Shown here: piece after piece, positions 59,472-64,000 of the stretch
How positions within the stretch are numbered: the first letter of the stretch is position 1
Layout of the letters: every line of letters begins with the position of its first letter
From: an uncultured Clostridia bacterium
Lineage (GTDB): Bacteria > Bacillota > Clostridia > Oscillospirales > Acutalibacteraceae
Length of the DNA: 64,000 nt
Reading direction: 5' to 3'
Assembly: GCA_947572385.1 (NCBI GenBank)
Contig: CANPBX010000001.1
Coordinates: 62,001 to 126,000 of the forward strand
The notes under the pieces: model-generated
The model's input: only the letters and a program-made list of their open reading frames with translations
What the model was told of the DNA's origin: nothing
Databases searched by the model: none
Made by a program: the position numbers and the translations under genes

Positions 59472-60605
59472 TTAAAGGCCAAGAAAGCTATGCAGCAGGT
59501 AGGTAAAGGCCGAGGAAAAGCTTATGGCTGGGACGTCCCCGGCGGCGGTGATATCTACCTTCGCCACCACCTCGCCCCCTGCGGAATAGGTTATCTTCCC
59601 TATAATATCCCCCTTCTTCACCGGGGCCTTCAGCTCCGGCACCCAGCTTATCTGCTCCTCAATCTCCCCCATCGAGGCGGACTCCATGAGTATCTCCGGG
59701 CTCTCCCCGGCCTCTGCCCCCACAGTCTCCTCCATGCCCCCCTTTACAGGCACCAGGGGCAGCTCCGGGCTCTCCGGCACCGTCACCGACCAGCCGCCGA
59801 AGCCGTAGTCCAGAAGAGCCGCGGCGTCCTTGAACCTGTCGTCGGTGCTCCCCGCGCCCAGCACCACCGCAATGAGCCTCAGGCCGTTCCTCTCGGCGGT
59901 AGCGGTTATGCAGCTTCCCGCCTGGGAGGTCGTGCCGGTCTTCAGGCCCGTTATGCCCTGATAGCTGCGTATGAGCTTGTTGGTGTTCACAAGCTGGGTC
60001 GCGCCGTCCCTCACATAGTCTATCCAGGTCAGCGTGTAGTCGGTTATCCTCTCATGCCTTATAAGCTCCCGGCTCATAAGCGCCACGTCATAGGCGCTGG
60101 TAACATGCCCCTCCTCGTCCAGGCCGTTGCAGTTTTTAAATACAGTATCCTCCATGCCCAGCTCCCCGGCCCGCTCGTTCATCCTCTGCACAAAGGACTC
60201 CTCGCTCCCGGCCACGTTCTCAGCCAGCACCACAGCCGCGTCGTTGGCGCTCATTATCACCGTGGCCTTTATCAGATCGTCCACGCTCATGAGCTCCCCC
60301 TCCTTGAGCCAGATATCCGAGCCCCCCATGGACGCCGCGTGGGCCGAGGCCGAGAGCTGGTCCCCAAGAGAGAGCTGGCCGCTCTCCAGAGCGTCGAAGG
60401 TAAGGCACAGGGTCATGACCTTGGTAATGGACGCGCAGGGCCTCACCTCCCGGGAGTTCTTCTCAAAGAGCACCCGCCCGGTCCCAGCCTCCATAAGCAC
60501 AGCCGACGGCGCGGATATCTCGACCCCCTCCCCCCGGGCGTAAAGCCCCGGCAGGAAAATTACTGCCAGCAGCAGGGCCAGCATCAAAGCTACGGTTTTT
60601 TTCAT
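59472..60605 (-). CDS. D-alanyl-D-alanine carboxypeptidase (DacF/DacB-like, peptidase S11)
   Basis: A 377-residue exported low-molecular-weight PBP that trims the terminal D-alanine of peptidoglycan. A signal peptide (1-25) is followed by SITK (Ser59 and Lys62), SAN (119-121) and KTG (222-224) and a C-terminal beta domain. The end has a hydrophobic stretch (SFSSAFTYLLHSFLGL) that may anchor it. ATG 60605 is chosen for its 9-bp spacing to AAGGAG; an ATG six bases upstream is too close. DacF of Bacillus is forespore-specific, which would suit this spore former, but no sigma-F site could be assigned with confidence. Confidence 0.93.
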   Translation of the reverse strand: MKKTVALMLALLLAVIFLPGLYARGEGVEISAPSAVLMEAGTGRVLFEKNSREVRPCASITKVMTLCLTFDALESGQLSLGDQLSASAHAASMGGSDIWLKEGELMSVDDLIKATVIMSANDAAVVLAENVAGSEESFVQRMNERAGELGMEDTVFKNCNGLDEEGHVTSAYDVALMSRELIRHERITDYTLTWIDYVRDGATQLVNTNKLIRSYQGITGLKTGTTSQAGSCITATAERNGLRLIAVVLGAGSTDDRFKDAAALLDYGFGGWSVTVPESPELPLVPVKGGMEETVGAEAGESPEILMESASMGEIEEQISWVPELKAPVKKGDIIGKITYSAGGEVVAKVDITAAGDVPAISFSSAFTYLLHSFLGL

Positions 60606-60862
60606 ATTCATACACTCCTTGCAGGTATGTGATCGGATGGTATAAATATATGCCCGAGCACCCCCATATAATGCAGGAAGTCCCCCGGCGGGGGCCGGAG
60701 GACTTTTGCGTGTGGCAGTCAAGTGTCATTTAGTTAAAAACGCCGTTCTTGTAGCTTCGATATGTGCTGTCCCTGGCGTGGGGTTTGTACTAGCTATTGG
60801 GCATACTTTAGTAATTCCGCAACACTCCGATCGGCACATTGAGTTCGTGCCACAGCTCTGCA
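60606..60862. other. Intergenic region with strong hairpin; possible lost 3' end of the neighbouring gene
   Basis: Holds AAGTCC-c-CCGGC/GCCGG-a-GGACTT (60678-60705), likely a terminator or insulating hairpin with poor U-runs. From 60862 to 60808 a minus-strand frame (TDAELWHELNVPIGVLRNY) lies open beyond the stop of the secreted-protein gene. Confidence 0.45.
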
Positions 60863-61459
60863 TCAGTAGTCTGGGTCATCAAAATAATGAACTATCTCGC
60901 GGGGTACAATCGTCCCCCTTTTTATAGCTTCCATTGCACTTGCAATATTTCTTTTCGCTTCTTCGGCAGCTTTAGGGCGTGGCGGGTCCCAGCCTGGAAA
61001 CATTTCACTAAAGAGAGGAGAGAACTTTATTTCCCTCTTGACCAGATCAGTTGTATAAAGCACAAAATCTGATGATTGAATATCGTTTATCCAGCTGGAA
61101 TTCTCCATCACAATTTCTCTGGCGTCAATGATGTCGTCTCGCTTATCTGCCCCAGCCGCATCAATATCAGAATAGGCCAGCTCAAGAACCCTCGGATCTA
61201 TATCCGATAAGCGAGCCATCTCAGGTGTTTCTCTGGTGACATTCCAGCCTGCATCCTCAAACACTTTCGTCATAATATCTATTTGTGTCTTTGTGCTAAG
61301 CTCGTCCCGATCCATCTCGCTGATTCTTTCATTATATGTCGCCAGAATGACCTCTTTTTCTTTTACGGCTTCGCCAACACCGCCTTCCTCAGCAGAAGCC
61401 GAAACTCCCAGCAGGCAGACCATCAGTGCTACCGTTAGCGCTATAAGATACTTTCTCAT
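60863..61459 (-). CDS. Secreted protein of unknown function
   Basis: A 198-residue protein with a signal peptide (MRKYLIALTVALMVCLLGVSASA) and an acidic, helical, soluble remainder with no recognised domain. ATG 61459 follows GGGAGG at 7 bp; an in-frame ATG 18 bp upstream overlaps that site and is rejected. It has its own consensus promoter with a small palindrome. The gene is more A+T-rich than its surroundings. The product ends HYFDDPDY, but removing one C from a CCC run near the stop would extend it by about 19 residues (QTTDAELWHELNVPIGVLRN), so a late frameshift is possible. Confidence 0.75.
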   Translation of the reverse strand: MRKYLIALTVALMVCLLGVSASAEEGGVGEAVKEKEVILATYNERISEMDRDELSTKTQIDIMTKVFEDAGWNVTRETPEMARLSDIDPRVLELAYSDIDAAGADKRDDIIDAREIVMENSSWINDIQSSDFVLYTTDLVKREIKFSPLFSEMFPGWDPPRPKAAEEAKRNIASAMEAIKRGTIVPREIVHYFDDPDY

Positions 61460-61520
61460 AAAAGTACCTCCCTTCAATAATTTTTACTTATTGATAATTC
61501 CTCCTGCCATACTTTATCAC

Positions 61521-61536
61521 CAATAAGTATTTATTG
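61521..61536. promoter_or_regulatory. Small palindrome downstream of the secreted-protein promoter
   Basis: CAATAA-GTAT-TTATTG lies just after the predicted start. It could be an operator or a 5' hairpin. Confidence 0.35.
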
Positions 61537-61541
61537 ATCAC

Positions 61542-61570
61542 AGTATAACATTGAAGCCATATAATGTCAA
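61542..61570 (-). promoter_or_regulatory. Promoter of the secreted-protein gene
   Basis: TTGACA and TATACT with a 17-bp spacer on the minus strand. Confidence 0.8.
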
Positions 61571-61603
61571 TGGATTTCTTGCAAAACCGTAAGTTTTTAA
61601 CAA

Positions 61604-62065
61604 TTAACCCGCCCGGATCTCCCACCTGACCCCCGCAGGCATCATCCTTTCCACCACCTTGTGGGCCTCGGCCTCCGTGATGCCCAGGTACTCCTGCACA
61701 TATATGACCATCTTCCCTTCCTCAAGGCCTGCGCTCCCCTTTATCCCCGCGGCGTCCAGTATGCCCTGCATATCACTCATGAGCACCGGCCCGCCCCGGC
61801 GGGAGAGGGCGGCGGCAGCGCCGCGCCTGCGGGTTTCAATATCCGCCCAGGAGGACTGCCGCCTGTAGAAGCGCTCCCAGATACCCAGGCGCTCCGGCCC
61901 GGCGGTGGCGGCAAAAATATCCCCCTCCAGCCCTGCAAGGCTCTCCTCGACCGGCCTGAGCCCCGCGCCGTAGGCCTCAAGCTCCTGGTCTATCATTGTG
62001 CCGCCGTCCAGCCTATAGGCCCCCGAGCCGTTCAGTATCTTCCGCATATTCTCAACGCTGTCCAT
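61604..62065 (-). CDS. Phage tail protein, YmfQ/DUF2313 family (gpI-like)
   Basis: A 153-residue baseplate-associated protein of the YmfQ type (PBSX XkdU, Mu gp48-like). Typical features are the N-terminal MRKILNGSGAYRLDGGTMIDQELEAYG and the central LERRFYRR-like WERFYRRQSSWADIETRR. ATG 62065 overlaps the stop of the baseplate J gene (TGATG). It is the last tail gene on this strand; no tail fibre or lysis gene follows before the secreted-protein promoter. Confidence 0.85.
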   Translation of the reverse strand: MDSVENMRKILNGSGAYRLDGGTMIDQELEAYGAGLRPVEESLAGLEGDIFAATAGPERLGIWERFYRRQSSWADIETRRRGAAAALSRRGGPVLMSDMQGILDAAGIKGSAGLEEGKMVIYVQEYLGITEAEAHKVVERMMPAGVRWEIRAG

Positions 62066-63132
62066 CACTTCACCTCCGAGAATACCACCATGCCGGCCGT
62101 CGGCACTATGCCCAGCGTGCCCTCATGGTCCCGGCTGGAGTCAATGAAGGTGACCCTGCCCACGCCCGGCTCCGTGTCCATGATGAGCCGCTGTATGTCC
62201 GCCATATACACGCTCTCCCCCACAGAGCGCTTTCCAAGCCAGGCCTTCACGGCGTTCGTCAGGGAGGCGGTCACGGCGCTGAACTCCACGCCCTCCCGCA
62301 TTTTCAGAGCCGCGCCCACCGCCACTTTCTTTGTCGCCGCGGACTGGGCCACAGCCTGCACGCCAATCGGGCACCTGCCGTTAAGCTTCTCCTGCAGGGC
62401 AGCTACCGCCTCCCCGGAGACAGCCGCCCCGTCTCCCCAGACATAGACCGTCACCACGGAGCCGTCCCCTGAGACCCCCGCCTGGGCCGAGCGCACGCCC
62501 TCGTGCTCCAGGGCTATGCCCTCAAAGTACCCCGGGCTGCCGAAGCCCTCCAGCCTGCCGATACCCTCAAGTATCCGCTTCCTGTAGTCCCCGTCCTGCT
62601 CCGGGTCCGTGCCGCCGGAAAAGGCCTTGGGGTTTGTCACATAATTTATGCCGTTCACTTCACTCACCAGGGTGTTTATATACCCCGCCGCGGCGTTCCC
62701 ACCGCTGCCCCCTGTCACCGCCATAGCCGGGACGGCTGCCGTCACCGACCCCGCGCTCAGCACCGCCTCCTCCGTGGTCTCATACTCCACAGCCTCCCCC
62801 GAGGAAGCGCAGACAGTCCCCTTTGGTATCACCAGGTCAAAGCTCACCGGCACATACCTGGAGAACACCAGGGTGCCCCTCGCCTTCTCGCTGCCCCCGC
62901 GCTTTATGCCCCGCTCCATGCCGTGCATATCCAGCCGCTCACCATCGGCGGTCTGGGGGAAGGCCTGCCGCCACAGCCAGTCCATCCGCGCCTGCAGCCT
63001 GTAGACCTCCCCGGCCATCACCTGCAGCCTGATCCCTATATCCGAAACATCCTCCGGCCTGCTGCCGCTCCTCTCTGCGTACTCCCCTTTCATCCTTTCA
63101 AGTATCTCCTTATAGCTCTCCAAGCTCAACAC
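62065..63132 (-). CDS. Baseplate J/gp47 family phage protein (XkdT-like)
   Basis: A 355-residue wedge protein of contractile phage tails. It contains the family block GERLDMHGMERGIKRGGSEK, then the RGTLVFSRY and IPKGT beta part, the GGSGGNAAAGYIN turn, GGTDPEQDGDYRKRILEGI and PIGVQAVAQ. The order gp25-gpJ-gpI is that of P2/Mu/PBSX baseplates. It overlaps the upstream gene by 23 bp. Confidence 0.93.
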   Translation of the reverse strand: MLSLESYKEILERMKGEYAERSGSRPEDVSDIGIRLQVMAGEVYRLQARMDWLWRQAFPQTADGERLDMHGMERGIKRGGSEKARGTLVFSRYVPVSFDLVIPKGTVCASSGEAVEYETTEEAVLSAGSVTAAVPAMAVTGGSGGNAAAGYINTLVSEVNGINYVTNPKAFSGGTDPEQDGDYRKRILEGIGRLEGFGSPGYFEGIALEHEGVRSAQAGVSGDGSVVTVYVWGDGAAVSGEAVAALQEKLNGRCPIGVQAVAQSAATKKVAVGAALKMREGVEFSAVTASLTNAVKAWLGKRSVGESVYMADIQRLIMDTEPGVGRVTFIDSSRDHEGTLGIVPTAGMVVFSEVK

Positions 63133-63442
63133 TCCCCTCTCCCGCCGGGGCCGACACCCTAAAGCTCATGCCCCCGCCGCTTATAAAAACCTCAGTCACC
63201 CGCACCCCCGGCAGCCACAGCAGCGCCTCGTTCGCCATAGCCAAAGCCCGCTCCGGGGCGTGCTCCTCCTCCCTGTCCAGCAGGTGCAGCCTGCTGCCCA
63301 TGCTCCTGTCGTACGGGAACTCCCCCTGCCTTACCGCCAGGCTCAGCCGCACATAGTTCAGTGTCTCCTCAAGCCCCACAGCCACTGCCGGAAGCCCCCC
63401 GGGCCCCGGCACAAAGCCGCCGTCCTTTACCAGCGTGTCCAA
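63110..63442 (-). CDS. Baseplate protein of the gp25/XkdS (DUF2634) type
   Basis: A 110-residue small baseplate protein. ETLNYVRLSLAVRQGEFPYDRSMGSRLHLL and the ALLWLPGVRVTEVFISGG end fit gp25/W or XkdS-like lysozyme-fold wedge components. Its position immediately before gpJ supports this. Confidence 0.8.
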   Translation of the reverse strand: MDTLVKDGGFVPGPGGLPAVAVGLEETLNYVRLSLAVRQGEFPYDRSMGSRLHLLDREEEHAPERALAMANEALLWLPGVRVTEVFISGGGMSFRVSAPAGEGSVELGEL

Positions 63443-63445
63443 GCT

Positions 63446-63778
63446 CTAACCCCCCTTTGGCTCAAAAGCCTGTCCGTTTATAACCACCCTGCCGTCGTTC
63501 AGAAGGCATATCTCCGCACCGCCCGCCGAGTACAGCCTGGTCTCTCCCGCCTGCAGCCCGCTGTCCGGGGCCCCGGCTACACCAGCGCAGTAGCCGTCCA
63601 GCATTACCGCCTGCTTCCCCGCCTCGGCAACGCTCATGAGTCCGTATGGCAAAAGCTGCTCCGGCTCCTTAAACAGGCTCTCCCCCTGCACTGAGAAGCC
63701 CCCGGCCTCCTCTACCCTGCCGCTGTGCAGCTTCACTCCGCCGCCTTTGAAAAGCTTCCTGGTCAGCCACATTCCCAT
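63446..63778 (-). CDS. Phage baseplate spike-related protein (gpV/XkdR-like)
   Basis: About 110 residues from ATG 63778 (or ATG 63772). The C-terminal half GETRLYSAGGAEICLLNDGRVVINGQ is typical of the beta-helical end of baseplate assembly V or XkdR-like proteins. The N-terminal OB domain of full gpV is missing, so it is a short version or a partner. It stops 3 bp before the gp25-like gene. A longer in-frame upstream stretch overlaps the preceding gene and is rejected. Confidence 0.65.
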   Translation of the reverse strand: MGMWLTRKLFKGGGVKLHSGRVEEAGGFSVQGESLFKEPEQLLPYGLMSVAEAGKQAVMLDGYCAGVAGAPDSGLQAGETRLYSAGGAEICLLNDGRVVINGQAFEPKGG

Positions 63779-64000
63779 TCCCCCTTTCCAGCACCAATCT
63801 TGTCCGCTCGCCGTTCCCGTCCCTGAGGTACGCGCCCCGCCGCACCCGGCAGCCCTCAAACCTGCCAAGCCCCGGCACAGACACGTCCGCCCTCAGCCCC
63901 CTTAACGGCCAGACGCCCCCGGCGCATACCACCGTCAGCAGCCCGCTGCCACTTTTGGCCTCCTCAAGCATTCCCCTGGGGTCACTGCTGCTCTGGGCGC
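63669..64000 (-). CDS. Phage late-control D/XkdQ-like protein, C-terminal part (cut by window edge)
   Basis: The frame is open from the right edge. The visible 110 residues include MLEEAKSGSGLLTVVCAGG and DVSVPGLGRFEGCRVRRGAYL, which fit the C-terminal domain of gpD/XkdQ tail hub proteins. The family-like part ends around RLVLERG (about 63783). The frame then runs on for another 110 bp inside the next gene, an unusually long overlap; one additional G in the GGGGG run near 63783 would instead give a stop within a few codons. The long overlap may reflect a frameshift. Confidence 0.6.
   Translation of the reverse strand, partial: AQSSSDPRGMLEEAKSGSGLLTVVCAGGVWPLRGLRADVSVPGLGRFEGCRVRRGAYLRDGNGERTRLVLERGNGNVADQEAFQRRRSEAAQRQGRGGRGLLSAGGEPV

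Noticed and set aside
60606-60680. Sigma-F/G-like promoter for the D,D-carboxypeptidase
   Set aside because: A GCATT-N15-GGCATATAT arrangement is present, but two or more key positions differ from the sporulation sigma consensus, so it was not annotated.

Overview
The window looks like chromosomal DNA from a GC-rich, endospore-forming anaerobe of the class Clostridia, probably the Oscillospiraceae/Acutalibacteraceae group. The evidence is a Firmicutes-type mra division cluster with a PASTA-domain penicillin-binding protein, the ylxM-ffh-rpsP-khpA-rimM-trmD operon, spoVAE, HrcA/CIRCE-type control of groESL, an L-lactate dehydrogenase, and a SCIFF peptide with its radical-SAM maturase, a hallmark of Clostridia. 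Most genes lie on the minus strand. No rRNA, tRNA or CRISPR array was recognised. The taxonomic placement is inference.

Layout. 1-5.9 kb: division/cell-wall cluster read leftward (mraZ, rsmH, ftsL-like, PBP, mraY, start of ftsW) from one promoter with three MraZ boxes. 6-9.9 kb: uvrC-rsmD-coaD-coiled-coil gene, and HPr. 10.2-14.3 kb: the SRP/ribosome-assembly operon. 14.4-18.3 kb: ldh, and pyrK-pyrD-phosphatase-ruvX. 18.3-18.8 kb: a probable type I toxin-antitoxin locus. 18.8-21.1 kb: VOC protein, terpenoid-cyclase-like protein and WYL regulator with a palindromic operator. 21.2-25.3 kb: amino-acid ABC transporter plus an AbgB-like amidohydrolase. 25.4-34.7 kb: permuted GH3 glycosidase, a MITE-like element, the SCIFF locus translationally coupled to a PLP decarboxylase, and GH31 xylosidase with a metallo-hydrolase. 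34.7-36.9 kb: groESL. 37-39 kb: a broken secreted-protein gene, rpsT, a tiny membrane protein, a methyltransferase. 39-45.5 kb: purB-GNAT-purA-glmS-HAD-spoVAE. 45.6-48.8 kb: gdhA, a DUF6440 microprotein and an EIIC-like transporter behind a long structured leader. 48.8-61.5 kb: rlmH, walJ, murA, NUDIX, plsY, der, a DUF512 radical-SAM protein with a zincin-like protein, yceD-rpmF, a P-loop protein, pgi, a D,D-carboxypeptidase and a secreted protein. 61.6-64 kb: end of a contractile phage-tail (baseplate) module.

Almost every transcription unit has a readable promoter (TTGACA-like, 16-17 bp spacer, TATAAT-like), and many end at clear intrinsic terminators. Several intergenic regions carry one family of composite palindromic repeats whose stems show compensatory base changes. 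A handful of genes look frameshifted at short G or C runs. These may be real inactivation or phase switching, or assembly error. The most interesting unexplained items are the type I toxin-antitoxin candidate, the SCIFF-maturase/PLP-decarboxylase coupling, the covarying repeat family, the EIIC leader RNA and the tandem Shine-Dalgarno repeat in front of rimM.
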